The notes: generated from the sequence alone by a model not told the origin. A stretch of 64,000 bases of DNA from Streptomyces cyaneogriseus subsp. noncyanogenus (GCF_000931445.1 NZ_CP010849.1:4092001-4156000), one strand, 5' to 3'. Shown: positions 15,412-23,293, counted from the first letter of the stretch. Numbers and translations are program-made.

Positions 15412-16373
15412 AACGAAATCGAGTCACGTCACATCGCGACCCAACGTCGCGCTACGTCGGAGAGGATGCCCTAGGATCGGCGTTCAAAAAAATTCCAATC
15501 CAGGATCAGGAAATCCTTGCCGCTTATCTCTACGGTGTTTCTTGGAGGGTGCTTGATCGGGCAACGCTTGGAAATGGCGAGTCCCGCTGGAGCCTTGACG
15601 TAATCGTCTCGGCTTCGTTGCAGAAGATCCGTAGAAGCGAGGCCTTTGAGGCACTCCTGGAAGAACTGAGATCGGAGCACGGGCCCAAATATGCCAAACC
15701 CCTTCACGAGGTGGCGAGGAGGATGGGCCTCACCAGGCTGCCTCAGTGCAATCAGTGCTCCGAGACGATAAGGGAACTTGCTGCCACCGGACGTCCCCGG
15801 ATCTACTGCTCTAACGCATGCAAGCAGGCCGCTTACCGCGCAAGGAAGCTCAGCTGCGACAACCAAAAAAGGCCTTCTCAACACAAAGAAGCAGGTGCCA
15901 GTTTTCTCGTCCGAGACCCTTGGGCCGCTCCCGAAGAAATTTCACACGACCCAAAAATGCATCCGTGGGATCCTGAAGATAAATGGTATTCCGACAATAT
16001 TCGCGTTCGGTGGGACGACTACTGGCATCCGTGGGGCAGGGCCGAGGGGTTAGGTAGATGCTCCCCACTTGTGGCAGTGAAGGTCATGTGTGTGCGAATG
16101 ATCGAACAGATTGAGAGCCGAAACTGGGTACCCACATCCCCCGACATTGAGTACGCACGAAATCTCGTAGACTCGACATCCAATTTCGACATGCTGTCAG
16201 TCGAAGCGCTCAATTCTGTTCATTCCAGCGATGAAGCAAGGTCTGCCATCATCGGAAAACTTTATAGGCCGCTATGGCGCATTTCAGCCTGGCCGTCGGA
16301 TTTCGAAGCCAGTCAAGTGTGCGAAGTTACTCAACTATTGAAATGTTTTTTCCGTTCAATGCTCAGTCGATAG
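15408..16373 (+). CDS. Unknown protein with a treble-clef-like zinc finger (AICE cargo)
   Basis: A 321-aa protein with GTG start, RBS GAGGAG and 4-nt overlap with the membrane-peptide gene. Residues 20-95 are helical and polar (IPIQDQEILAAYLYGVSWRV). Cys114, Cys117, Cys134 and Cys138 form CxxC-N16-CxxxC inside a PRIYCSNACKQAAYRARK context, the hallmark of small DNA-binding zinc ribbons in actinobacterial proteins. The C-terminal 170 residues are Trp-rich at first (DPWAAPEE, HPWDPEDKW, WDDYWHPWG), then helical. GC content and codon choice (AAA, ATA, TTT) differ from the host, indicating recent arrival. I do not recognise the family. Nucleic-acid binding is inferred from the finger only. Confidence 0.8.
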   Translation: MKRNRVTSHRDPTSRYVGEDALGSAFKKIPIQDQEILAAYLYGVSWRVLDRATLGNGESRWSLDVIVSASLQKIRRSEAFEALLEELRSEHGPKYAKPLHEVARRMGLTRLPQCNQCSETIRELAATGRPRIYCSNACKQAAYRARKLSCDNQKRPSQHKEAGASFLVRDPWAAPEEISHDPKMHPWDPEDKWYSDNIRVRWDDYWHPWGRAEGLGRCSPLVAVKVMCVRMIEQIESRNWVPTSPDIEYARNLVDSTSNFDMLSVEALNSVHSSDEARSAIIGKLYRPLWRISAWPSDFEASQVCEVTQLLKCFFRSMLSR

Positions 16374-16438
16374 CAAGGGCGGACTCGAATAACCCAGCGT
16401 TAACGGCTGAGCCACTAGTGCAGAACTTCGTTGATCCA

Positions 16439-16463
16439 CCTGGGCCCCAGCTACTGGCCCAGG
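16439..16463. terminator. Bidirectional terminator between convergent cargo genes
   Basis: CCTGGGCC (16439-16446) pairs with GGCCCAGG (16456-16463), between the zinc-finger gene and the HNH gene. Confidence 0.6.
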
Positions 16464-16500
16464 AAACAGCTCGTGCCTATCCAGTCGGCGCTTACCTGGC

Positions 16501-17268
16501 TCAGTACCTCCTTGCGTCCGAGAGGGACGCCGCAGCGCTTCGAATGTTGTCGGCTGCGTTGTTGAGAGCTGCCGGCAGATCTGCCACTCGCATCAAGGCC
16601 TGAGCTGCGGACGTCAGCAAGCTGACGTTGTCTTGCAGATGCGCGAGGTCGTCACCGGCCTCCATAAGCAAGGGCGCGTTGTCCTGGAGATGCGCCAGGC
16701 TTCGGCCGGCCTCGTAAGCCATCCAGGCCGTGTCCTCCGAAATGCCAGGCGTTCGCCCCTGTGTGCGCTCAAGATCTGTCTTGAGGACCTTGAGAAGAGA
16801 CGACAACTCCGGTACCTGTTTCGCGATGGCCCCCAACACCGGAGCAAGCCGATCGACGTATTGATCCTGAGCCTCCTGGATCATCTTGACCAACCGGGCC
16901 TCAGTCAGCCCGCTCAATCCCGCAAGGGCGTCTTGTCCGTCGGCTTCGCGGACGCGCTTCCAACCTTCAAGGATCTCCACGGTGTACTTCTCGCCGTCCA
17001 CACCGTCGATGCGCTTGTGGTGCACATTGCACAACAACAGCAGATTGGCGAAGCTGTTCCGATCTTCCAGGCTCCACGAAGGGTCGTACCGCTTCCCGCC
17101 CGCCTTCAGAGCACGAATATGGGCAATGTCCAGGTTCAGGACGGGCTTGCCGTCGATGATGCGCACCGTCGGTGCTCCGCAGCGGGGTGCGTAGCAGCCG
17201 CCCCTGGCTAAGGTCATGAGAGCGGCGATGGTGGTGTTGTCGTACCTTCTGTGCGTCTCCTCGGCCAT
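16501..17268 (-). CDS. HNH endonuclease-domain protein with helical tail (AICE cargo)
   Basis: A 255-aa protein. The first ~95 residues are an HNH fold with its zinc-binding and metal residues: GGCYAPRCGAP, DIAHIRALKAGG, NSFANLLLLCNVHHKRID. Such domains nick or cut DNA with a divalent metal. From about residue 115 the chain is predicted helical, and an internal repeat is visible: LAHLQDNAPLLMEAGDD followed by LAHLQDNVSLLTSA. That tail resembles a coiled-coil or four-helix sensor or dimer module rather than a restriction target-recognition domain. It is convergent with the zinc-finger gene. It is plausibly a defence or interference nuclease of the element, but no known system was recognised. 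Confidence 0.85.
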   Translation of the reverse strand: MAEETHRRYDNTTIAALMTLARGGCYAPRCGAPTVRIIDGKPVLNLDIAHIRALKAGGKRYDPSWSLEDRNSFANLLLLCNVHHKRIDGVDGEKYTVEILEGWKRVREADGQDALAGLSGLTEARLVKMIQEAQDQYVDRLAPVLGAIAKQVPELSSLLKVLKTDLERTQGRTPGISEDTAWMAYEAGRSLAHLQDNAPLLMEAGDDLAHLQDNVSLLTSAAQALMRVADLPAALNNAADNIRSAAASLSDARRY

Positions 17269-17704
17269 GGTGCCCTCCTCTAGTCGACAGGACTACTTGG
17301 GACGATAGGGAAGGGTACTGACAACAGGTGCAGCTTGACCGGAAGTTGATGAGGCCTCTGTGCATTCGCCGCTGACCGCGGCAGAGTTCAGCCACCGGCC
17401 GAGGAGGCCGTGCCAGACGCGTGCCAGATCGTACGGGCAACTGCGGGGAACACCAGGGAACGAACGAACCCGCCAACCGGGCGCCAGCACCTCCCGTTCT
17501 AGGTCGGGCCGATAGCGAGCCCGAGATCACCGCAGCCTCCCAAGCCGAGGGCTCAGATGCCGTAAGCACGGGCCGGCCGACGTGTCTTGCCTTGGTCGAC
17601 GGCCAGTGGCAGCGTGGCTGAGCCCGGCGGGGGGTGAAGCAAGGCACACGCGTGCGTGGTTGGTTGGTGCACCGCCGTCGTGGCTGACTGTCGTTGGCTG
17701 AGGT
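17269..17704. other. Gene-poor 436-bp stretch in the element
   Basis: It should hold the promoter of the HNH gene at its left end. An open frame of 66 codons (17421-17621, plus) lacks an RBS and has no recognisable product. I see no repeat or RNA structure worth naming. Confidence 0.4.
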
Positions 17705-18046
17705 TCACACGGAGGTCCGCCGCACGCCGGTGCACGTGACCATCCTGCTGCCGTCCTCGGTGAGGAACAGCATGAACGTCCAGGAGCCATCCACGGCTCT
17801 GATCTGCCCCAGACGAATCGGAAGCTGATGCTGGCCGAGCAGTGACACGGCGTGGGCCAGGTTCGTGGTCTCGATGCCCCGGCGGCGGGTGTGCCGCAGC
17901 CGACGTGCATAGACATGGGCGAGCAACTCAGCAGCCGTAGTCCCGTCCCAGACCACGTAGGAACCACCACAGCGGAGCGCAGCCAGAGCGGCCACGGATG
18001 CCTCGTCGTCACCAACCAGCAGCCGTTCGAGTAGTTCCCGTTCCAC
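17705..18046 (-). CDS. Hypothetical protein near attR
   Basis: A 113-aa protein if started at GTG 18046; an ATG at 18112 would add 22 residues but has no RBS. The sequence contains GGSYVVWDGTTAAELLAHVY, RRRGIETTNLAHAVSLL and a C-terminal beta-rich part (LGQIRAVDGSWTFMLFL then DGSRMVTCTG). It is soluble, with two cysteines and host-like GC. It is the last gene before attR and is oriented inward. I do not recognise it. Confidence 0.6.
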   Translation of the reverse strand: MERELLERLLVGDDEASVAALAALRCGGSYVVWDGTTAAELLAHVYARRLRHTRRRGIETTNLAHAVSLLGQHQLPIRLGQIRAVDGSWTFMLFLTEDGSRMVTCTGVRRTSV

Positions 18047-18177
18047 ACAGACACCCCACCAGGATCCTGCTGTACAGCAGCCGGAAACAGCAACCACAGC
18101 AACCAGCCCCATCCCGTAGCGTCCCCGAGCAGCCGAAGCACGACCTGTATGACCGTCCGTAACCGATCTCTGTAGAG

Positions 18178-18221
18178 CTACGGATCAGAAGGTTGCAGGT
18201 TCGAATCCTGCCGAGTGCACA
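18178..18221 (+). repeat. attR, 44-bp direct repeat (tRNA-Arg 3' copy)
   Basis: It is identical to 11616-11659, but the 5' half of the tRNA is missing, so this is the displaced 3' end and not a functional tRNA. Confidence 0.93.
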
Positions 18222-18227
18222 GCAGTT

Positions 18228-18257
18228 CAGAGGCCCCGGAGCGATCCGGGGCCTCTG
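18228..18257. terminator. Diverged copy of the post-tRNA hairpin, outside the element
   Basis: CAGAGGCCCCGGA-gcga-TCCGGGGCCTCTG matches the hairpin at 11665-11694 in stem and in the GCGTTTCAGG that follows. It belongs to the chromosome side of attR. Confidence 0.7.
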
Positions 18258-18297
18258 GCGTTTCAGGCTCGCGCGGCAGCGCAGTACGGCAACCGCC

Positions 18298-18324
18298 TCA
18301 CCCGCTCCCGCCCATGGCGTCGGA
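18298..18324 (-). pseudogene. Relic of a second integrase 3' end (last 8 codons)
   Basis: On the minus strand the bases read SDAMGGSG-stop; the intact integrase ends SDAMGGAG-stop. The spacing from attR (76 bp to the stop) is close to that of the intact int from attL (61 bp), and the intervening hairpin is also shared. This is the tRNA-proximal end of an older related element, cut off 6 bp before the ridA-like stop codon. Confidence 0.75.
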
Positions 18325-18330
18325 CGGACC

Positions 18331-18732
18331 TCAGGCGGGCAGTTTCGTGTCGATGACGCAGCTGATCTCGATGAGCTGGCCGGGGAGGGCCAGTTCGGTG
18401 ACGCCCAGGACCGTGCTGGCCGGGCGGTGGTCGCCGAAGTACCGCAGGTTGCCCTTCATCGTCGCCGCGGCGTTCTGCCGCAGGTTCACCACGTACAGGG
18501 TCTGCGAGACGATCTGGTTCCGGGTGGCGCCGTAGTGGTCAAGGACCCTGTCCATGTTGGCGTGGGTCCGCGTGAGCTGGGCGGCGAAGTCGTCCGCGTG
18601 GAGAAGCTCGCCCGCCTCGTCGAACGCGAGCTGTCCGGAGACGTGGATCAGCTCGCCGGACCTGATCGCCTGTGCGTAACCGAAGTCGCTCTCGGCCGGC
18701 ACGCCGTACTGGAAGACATCGATGGTGGACAC
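18331..18732 (-). CDS. RidA/YjgF-family protein
   Basis: A 133-aa protein started by GTG 18732 with GGAAGG upstream. RidA-type trimers deaminate reactive enamine/imine intermediates, although several subfamilies have other substrates. The family trend is visible: YAQAIRSGELIHVSGQLAFD, then a helix with NMDRVLDHYGA, VVNL in the middle, STVLGVTELALPGQLIEI and a C-terminal strand. The canonical catalytic Arg of RidA would lie in the RPASTVLGV region (HRPAST), so activity is plausible. It is divergent from an HxlR regulator, which probably controls it. Confidence 0.85.
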   Translation of the reverse strand: MSTIDVFQYGVPAESDFGYAQAIRSGELIHVSGQLAFDEAGELLHADDFAAQLTRTHANMDRVLDHYGATRNQIVSQTLYVVNLRQNAAATMKGNLRYFGDHRPASTVLGVTELALPGQLIEISCVIDTKLPA

Positions 18733-18833
18733 GGTGCCCGTCCTTCCGTTTCGCTCTCTTGTGGTTACTCGGGAACTGTAGGAGAGTGAAGCTTGACCTG
18801 GAAGAACGCACTTTTCGGTGACTGAGGAACCTA

Positions 18834-19217
18834 ATGGTGACCAAGCGACTGCTCAAGGGCCTGCCCGAGGACGCCGACCTGCGGCGCGCGGACTCCCTGG
18901 CGCGGGAGATCTTCTCGGACGTCGCCAACAAATGGGCGCTCCTGATCATCGAGGCGCTCGGCGAGCGCACCCTGCGCTTCAGCGAGCTGCGAGGCGAGGT
19001 CGAGGGCATCAGCCACAAGATGCTCACCCAGAACCTGCGCATGCTGGAGCGCAACGGACTGGTCGACCGGAAGGTGCACCCCACCGTGCCGCCGCGGGTC
19101 GAGTACACCCTCACCGAGCCGGGCCGGGCCCTGCGCACCGCGGTCGACGCCCTGTGCGGCTGGACCCACCAGCACCTCGCTCACATCGAGAGGGCGCGCG
19201 GCCGTTTCGACGCCTGA
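18834..19217 (+). CDS. HxlR-family transcriptional regulator
   Basis: A 127-aa winged-helix regulator. The HxlR signature is complete: NKWALLIIEALGERTLRFSEL, then GISHKMLTQNLRMLERNGLV and the wing RKVHPTVPPRVEYTLTEPG. It lacks the usual N-terminal Cys of redox-sensing members such as YodB. It is divergent from the RidA gene, with a 101-bp gap that must contain both promoters, so the two probably form a regulator-target pair. Confidence 0.92.
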   Translation: MVTKRLLKGLPEDADLRRADSLAREIFSDVANKWALLIIEALGERTLRFSELRGEVEGISHKMLTQNLRMLERNGLVDRKVHPTVPPRVEYTLTEPGRALRTAVDALCGWTHQHLAHIERARGRFDA

Positions 19218-19261
19218 GGGGAGGCGGCGGCGCCCTCGTCATGGGGGAGCGATGCGCAGGT

Positions 19262-19474
19262 CCCGGATGTACGCACCCGGATCACGGCCTCCTTCGCCCC
19301 CTCGCTTGCCGCGTAGCGGGAGACCAGGAGGACCGCGCGGGTGGCCAGGCCGCGCCCTCTCCAGGACGGGTAGAGGCCATAGGCGACATTCACCTGGCCA
19401 GGGGAGAGGCCCTCCGCCGTGAACCGCAGGTCGATCGTCCCGGCGAGCGCCTCGTCCCTGCCCACCCGGCGCAC
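19262..19474 (-). pseudogene. GNAT acetyltransferase remnant
   Basis: About 70 residues match the central GNAT fold: TIDLRFTAEG, VNVAYGLYPSWRGRGLATRA (the acetyl-CoA-binding R/Q-x-x-G-x-A loop) and AVLLVSRYAASEGAKEAVIRV. The N-terminal third is gone at the border with the next gene (19476), and the C-terminal part turns into unrelated sequence that runs into the HxlR gene. It is non-functional. Confidence 0.7.
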
Positions 19475-19475
19475 T

Positions 19476-19964
19476 TCAGAATTCGGGGGGCGTCACGCTG
19501 AAGTTCTCGCCTCCGTACAGGGATTCGTAAAAGATCTCGATCACAAGGCGACGGGTGATGAGGTCCCAGAACCAGTCGTGCTCGTCCTCGCTGTACTCGT
19601 CCAGAGACAGCAGCCAGGTGGACCGGCCTGGCAGCATGAAGGAGCCCGAGCGCATGGAGTGCGCCTTGGGGCGCGCCGGAAGCGAGCTCAGTAACAGTTG
19701 CTGCGTGTGGTAGTTCCACTCGCCGAGGACCTCCCCGTCCAACCGCACCACCGATCTCGTCACGACGGCCGGACCGAGACCGGCATTGACGATGCTGAGT
19801 CCCGCTTCCGTGCCCTTGTAGTGCTTGACACGGCGCATCTGGAGCGCGGGCCTGACCGACTGACGGCTGTGGCGCCTGCTGTCCCTGGTCTGCGTGTAGC
19901 TGACCCAGAGGGAGCCGAGCGCTATGACCGTCGCTGCGCCTGCGATGACGGTGTCCGGTCCCAT
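19476..19964 (-). CDS. Hypothetical membrane-anchored protein
   Basis: A 162-aa protein; ATG 19964 is chosen because AGAGGCGGG precedes it. One N-terminal transmembrane segment (TVIAGAATVIALGSLWVSYTQ) is followed by a basic SRRHSRQS stretch and a soluble beta-rich domain (LSIVNAGLGPAVVTRSVVRLDG, later FMLPGRSTWLLSLDEY). This signal-anchor plus immunoglobulin-like strand pattern is common in actinobacterial proteins of unknown role. It abuts the GNAT remnant. Confidence 0.7.
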   Translation of the reverse strand: MGPDTVIAGAATVIALGSLWVSYTQTRDSRRHSRQSVRPALQMRRVKHYKGTEAGLSIVNAGLGPAVVTRSVVRLDGEVLGEWNYHTQQLLLSSLPARPKAHSMRSGSFMLPGRSTWLLSLDEYSEDEHDWFWDLITRRLVIEIFYESLYGGENFSVTPPEF

Positions 19965-20178
19965 GTGCCCGCCTCTCATGCGACCTCGTGGATGGTCATC
20001 GGTTTCTCCCCGCTCGGCCACCGTTCCACTCCGCAGGCGGCGGGAGCGCTGGGGCCGGAAGGCGTTGCCGCTCGATCGGGCAGATGGCGGGCACGGGGCC
20101 GCGTACGCGATCTTCATGCCGGTGCAGCCCGGCCGCGGCTTTGACCTTCGAGTCGGTCGAAGGCCGAGACTCGCGGGC

Positions 20179-21297
20179 ATGGACGACGACAGCGATGCGC
20201 TGATGAACATCGGTACCTTCGCGCGCCGTGTGGGGCTGGCGCCGAGTGCTCTGCGGTTCTACGACGACTGCGGGGTGCTCCCTCCGGTGCGGGTGGACGG
20301 GGCCACCGGGTACCGCTACTACGCCCCCGGTCAGGAAGCGCGGGCGGTGCTCGTGCGGCGGATGCGGGAGGCCGGGATGCCGCTGACCGATGTCTGCCAG
20401 GTGCTCGACGGGAGCGGTGAGCGGGCCCGTGCGGTCCTGGAGGCGCACGTCCGGCGGGTGCGGGAGACGGCCGAGGCGGCCCGTTCGGCGGTCGAGGAGA
20501 TCCTGCGCGACCTCGAAGGGGCGGGCGGGCCTGCGGGCGGCGGGAGCGGAGCCCGGGCCCGGATCGGCGGCGCGGAACTGGCCGGGGCGGTGCGCCAGGT
20601 CGCGCCGGCGGCCGCGGACCCCGCGGTGTGCGAGGAGTTCCCCGTACTGGGCTGTGTGCTGATCGAGCTCGACGGGCAGGAGGTGCGCCTGGTCGCCACG
20701 GACCGCTACCGCCTGGCCGTCCGCGCGCTGCGGCCCTCGTCCCCGGCGGGCGAGTCGTGCCGGATCCTGGTCCGGGTCCCGGATCTGCGGGAGGCCGCGG
20801 CCTGGGCGCTGCGGCGGGCGGAGGCCGTCGTGGAGATCGGTCCGGGAGGGGCCCGGCTCCGTGACGGGGACGCGCCGGACGAGTCGCGGGACCTGCCGGC
20901 GGTCGCCGGGACCTTCCCCGACTACCGGCAGGTCCTCGACGCCCTGCCGGCCGTCCGGCACCGGATCGTCACGGACCGCGCGGCGCTCGGGGCGGCCCTC
21001 GCCGAGGTCGAGGCCGCGGCCGGCGGGCCGGTCACCGTGCGCGCCGGGCAGGACCGGCTCACCCTGGTGCCGCGGGGTTCGGGGGCCCGGGAGCTCGCGG
21101 CGGTCTGCACGGGCGCGCCCGTGCCGCCGGTCGCCTTCAATCCGGGGGTTCTCCTCCCGGCGGTGGAGGCCGGTGTGGGTCCCGACGTGCTGCTGGAGTT
21201 CGCGTCGCCGGACCTTCCCGTCCTCGTGCGCTCCGCCGACCAGGGCAGCTTCAGCACCCTCGTGATGCCGGTCCGCGCCGACTCGGCGGACGGGTGA
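20179..21297 (+). CDS. MerR-type HTH fused to a DNA polymerase III beta-clamp-like domain
   Basis: A 372-aa protein. Residues 9-100 are a MerR-family DNA-binding domain: MNIGTFARRVGLAPSALRFY, the TGYRYYAPGQ wing and a coiled dimer helix. From about residue 130 the chain resembles a sliding clamp: FPVLGCVLIELDGQEVRLVA, then ATDRYRLAVRAL (the conserved DnaN TD-x-YRL motif), GTFPDYRQVLDALP and a C-terminal VMPVRADS like the clamp end VMPVR. The clamp part is about 240 aa, so one or two of the three DnaN domains are represented. ATG 20203 is an alternative start. The clamp-like part may sense a ligand rather than encircle DNA. Confidence 0.88.
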   Translation: MDDDSDALMNIGTFARRVGLAPSALRFYDDCGVLPPVRVDGATGYRYYAPGQEARAVLVRRMREAGMPLTDVCQVLDGSGERARAVLEAHVRRVRETAEAARSAVEEILRDLEGAGGPAGGGSGARARIGGAELAGAVRQVAPAAADPAVCEEFPVLGCVLIELDGQEVRLVATDRYRLAVRALRPSSPAGESCRILVRVPDLREAAAWALRRAEAVVEIGPGGARLRDGDAPDESRDLPAVAGTFPDYRQVLDALPAVRHRIVTDRAALGAALAEVEAAAGGPVTVRAGQDRLTLVPRGSGARELAAVCTGAPVPPVAFNPGVLLPAVEAGVGPDVLLEFASPDLPVLVRSADQGSFSTLVMPVRADSADG

Positions 21298-21360
21298 CGC
21301 CGGTGCCGGGGACTCCGCGGGCGGGTGACGCCGGTGCCGGAGGGCTCCGCGGGCGGGTGA
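21293..21360 (+). repeat. Tandem duplication of the gene's 3' end
   Basis: GGGTGACGCCGGTGCCGG followed by CTCCGCGGGC occurs twice in succession (about 33-bp period), and a third GCGGGTGAGCG follows. The first copy contains the TGA of the MerR/clamp gene. The rest of 21361-21577 holds no gene that I can see. Confidence 0.65.
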
Positions 21361-21577
21361 GCGGGCCGCCGTGGGCCGGTCCCCGCCCGGCCCACGGGGC
21401 GTCGCCGCCGGTCGGGGGGGGCGGGCGGGAGGCGGTCGGGCCACGGACGGGGGGCGGACGTCCGGAACGGTGACAAGTGCCCTACGGTGTGGGGCAGTTG
21501 GGGGCGCCCGGCAGTGCCGGGCGGCCTGCCATGCCGGGCCGGGAGCGGCCATGCCGCCCTGGGTGAGGGGGAGGCAC

Positions 21578-22051
21578 ATGAGCGCACATCCGTACGACCA
21601 CGGACACACGGTGGCGGGGTGGACCGGGTGCGGGATCGCCACTGCCGGTGCCGCGGTGACGGGGCTGGGAGTGTGCCGGGCGTCGGCCGGATGGGTCGCG
21701 GCCGGGCTCGGGATCGCCGCGGTGGCCCTCCTCGTCACCTGGATCCTGCACCTCGCGGGCTGGGGCAAGGGCCCGGGGCGGCGGCCGGCGGAGGAGTGGT
21801 CCTGGCGGGTACGGGACCTCGGCGCGCGGGACGGGCATGCCGGGTGCCTCGGATGCCGGCTGGCGGGACGCGGCGGCCGGCGGGCGACGGCCGGGGCGGG
21901 GGACGGGGACGGCACGCGTACGGCCGGTGTGGTGCGTCCGGCCGGGGCGGTGGACGAGGGCGGCGGGCGCCCGGCCGGGGACGTTCCGGGGCGGGGCGGG
22001 AGCGCCGTGCCCGCGGGGCGGGCGAAGTCCGCCGCCGATTCCGGGAGCTGA
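21578..22051 (+). CDS. HGxxPAAW-family small membrane protein
   Basis: A 157-aa protein with RBS GAGGGGGAGG. The N-terminus carries the family motif as HGHTVAGWTG (Streptomyces members usually read HGHTPAAW). Two transmembrane segments follow: GIATAGAAVTGLGVC and GWVAAGLGIAAVALLVTWIL. The remaining 100 residues are a Gly/Ala/Arg-rich tail, longer than in most members, with a CLGC pair. The function is unknown; family members often sit near tryptophan or membrane genes. Confidence 0.75.
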   Translation: MSAHPYDHGHTVAGWTGCGIATAGAAVTGLGVCRASAGWVAAGLGIAAVALLVTWILHLAGWGKGPGRRPAEEWSWRVRDLGARDGHAGCLGCRLAGRGGRRATAGAGDGDGTRTAGVVRPAGAVDEGGGRPAGDVPGRGGSAVPAGRAKSAADSGS

Positions 22052-22123
22052 CGTACGGGAGCCGGTGACACCGGGTCCGCGGTGGGCGGCCGTTGTCAGT
22101 GGTGGCGCCTACTGTCGAAGGCG

Positions 22124-22996
22124 ATGGCACAGGCATGGAGGTGCTCGGGGCTGCGGTGGTCGTCGCGCGGCCCTGAGCTGGCATGGGTCGGCGGGCGTCG
22201 CAGCGCGCTGACCTGGGGCAAGCGGGTGGCCTTCGGGGTCGCGGAAGGGGGCGTGCGGACGTGTGTGGGAGCGCGGGGGCACGCGTGTCCGCTGCGGGCG
22301 GCCGTGGCGGGGCGGAGCACGGGAGCGCGCTGCGAGGAGTGCGCGCGGCTGGACCGGGCGCACTCGGTGGCCGCCGACACGCTCGCGGACGATCCGCGGC
22401 CGTATCACGTATATCTGGCGTGGTTCGGGCCCGGTAGGGCGAAGGTCGGGATCACCGCCCTGGAGCGGGGCTCCGCCCGGCTGCTGGAGCAGGGCGCGAT
22501 CTGCTTCGGCTGGCTGGGCCAGGGGCCCCTGATGGCGGCGCGGCGCGCCGAGGAGCTGCTGCGGGCCGCGCTCGGGGTGCCGGACCGCATCCCGTACGCG
22601 GAGAAGCGGGCGGTGCGGTCCGCGCTGCCGGGGACGGCGGCGGAGCGCGCGGCCGAGCTGGCGGAGCTGCACACGCGGGCGGTGGCGCTCGGCGGCTGGC
22701 CGGAGGCGCTCACGCCGGAGCCGTTCCGTCCCGTCGACCATGTCGGCGTCTTCGGGCTGGCGGGCGTGGCGGACGCGATCGGCGAGGTGACCGAGCTGGT
22801 GCCGGGCGGCACGGTCAGCGGGGAGCTGGTGGCGGCGGCCGGGCCCGATCTGCACCTGGCGACCCGGCGCGGGGTCGTCGTCCTCGACACACGGCTGCTC
22901 ACCGGATGGCAGCTGGTGCCCGCCGAGGGGGAAGGGGCCGCGGTTCCCGTCCGGGCGTACCGGGCGGCGCCGGGGACACAGGACGGGCTCTTCTGA
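22124..22996 (+). CDS. DUF2797 domain protein
   Basis: A 290-aa protein from ATG 22124. Its N-terminus has two Cys pairs (TCVGARGHACPLR, then RCEECARLDRAHSV) fitting a zinc site. A GIY-YIG-like core follows: YHVYLAWFGPGRAKVGITAL then GSARLLEQGAICFGWL, which is the DUF2797 signature (KVG-x-T). The C-terminal half is beta-rich. The family is widespread in Actinobacteria and lacks an assigned function. The similarity to GIY-YIG nucleases hints at nucleic acid, but the catalytic pattern is not clear. Confidence 0.82.
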   Translation: MAQAWRCSGLRWSSRGPELAWVGGRRSALTWGKRVAFGVAEGGVRTCVGARGHACPLRAAVAGRSTGARCEECARLDRAHSVAADTLADDPRPYHVYLAWFGPGRAKVGITALERGSARLLEQGAICFGWLGQGPLMAARRAEELLRAALGVPDRIPYAEKRAVRSALPGTAAERAAELAELHTRAVALGGWPEALTPEPFRPVDHVGVFGLAGVADAIGEVTELVPGGTVSGELVAAAGPDLHLATRRGVVVLDTRLLTGWQLVPAEGEGAAVPVRAYRAAPGTQDGLF

Positions 22997-23253
22997 CGAG
23001 CCGGGGGAGCCCTCGGGGAGGACTCCTGCCGTACCGCCGTCGACAGGTTCGGCATCACCGTGGCCTGTTCCCGGGGCCTCGCCCGGCCTCGGCGGGTGGC
23101 GGGGGGACACCGCGCACGCAGCGGGCGGCCGAGGTCCACGGGAGGGGGCGGGAGCGGGCGCGCCCCGGAGCGGGCCCGGGCGGCCTGGCGGGCCCGGCGG
23201 CCCCCTGAGCAGGCCGGGGCGGTCCGGCGGCCCCCTGAGCGGAGCCTGTGCTT

Positions 23254-23293
23254 TCTCAGACAAATCACAGGTTGCCGAAAGGGCCCTCTCAGA
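23254..23293 (+). promoter_or_regulatory. Direct repeat upstream of the two-component operon
   Basis: TCTCAGA occurs at 23254-23260 and 23287-23293, exactly 33 bp apart (three helical turns), just before the response regulator start at 23316. OmpR-type regulators bind such direct repeats. Upstream, CGGCGGCCCCCTGAGC is also duplicated (about 23200 and 23225). The rest of 22997-23253 has no gene. Confidence 0.35.

Larger units (their letters stand above)
11616..18221. mobile_element. Decayed AICE (pSAM2-type integrative element) in tRNA-Arg
   Basis: An identical 44-bp sequence bounds the element: attL 11616-11659 in the tRNA gene and attR 18178-18221. About 6.56 kb lies between. Next to attL are int, xis and a truncated rep, read toward the tRNA in the order typical of actinomycete integrative and conjugative elements. 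The transfer gene survives only as a fragment fused to rep, so self-transfer and replication should be lost, although excision could still work. Cargo between 15.1 and 17.3 kb has visibly lower GC and less biased codons than the backbone. The order of cargo is: decayed ATPase fragment, frameshifted gene, large palindrome, membrane peptide, zinc-finger protein, HNH nuclease and an unknown protein. Confidence 0.9.

Noticed and set aside
17421..17621. 66-codon ORF in the element
   Set aside because: It has no RBS, and its composition fits neither the cargo nor the host backbone.
18175..18221. A second tRNA-Arg at attR
   Set aside because: Only the anticodon-to-3' half is present; acceptor 5' strand and D arm are missing.
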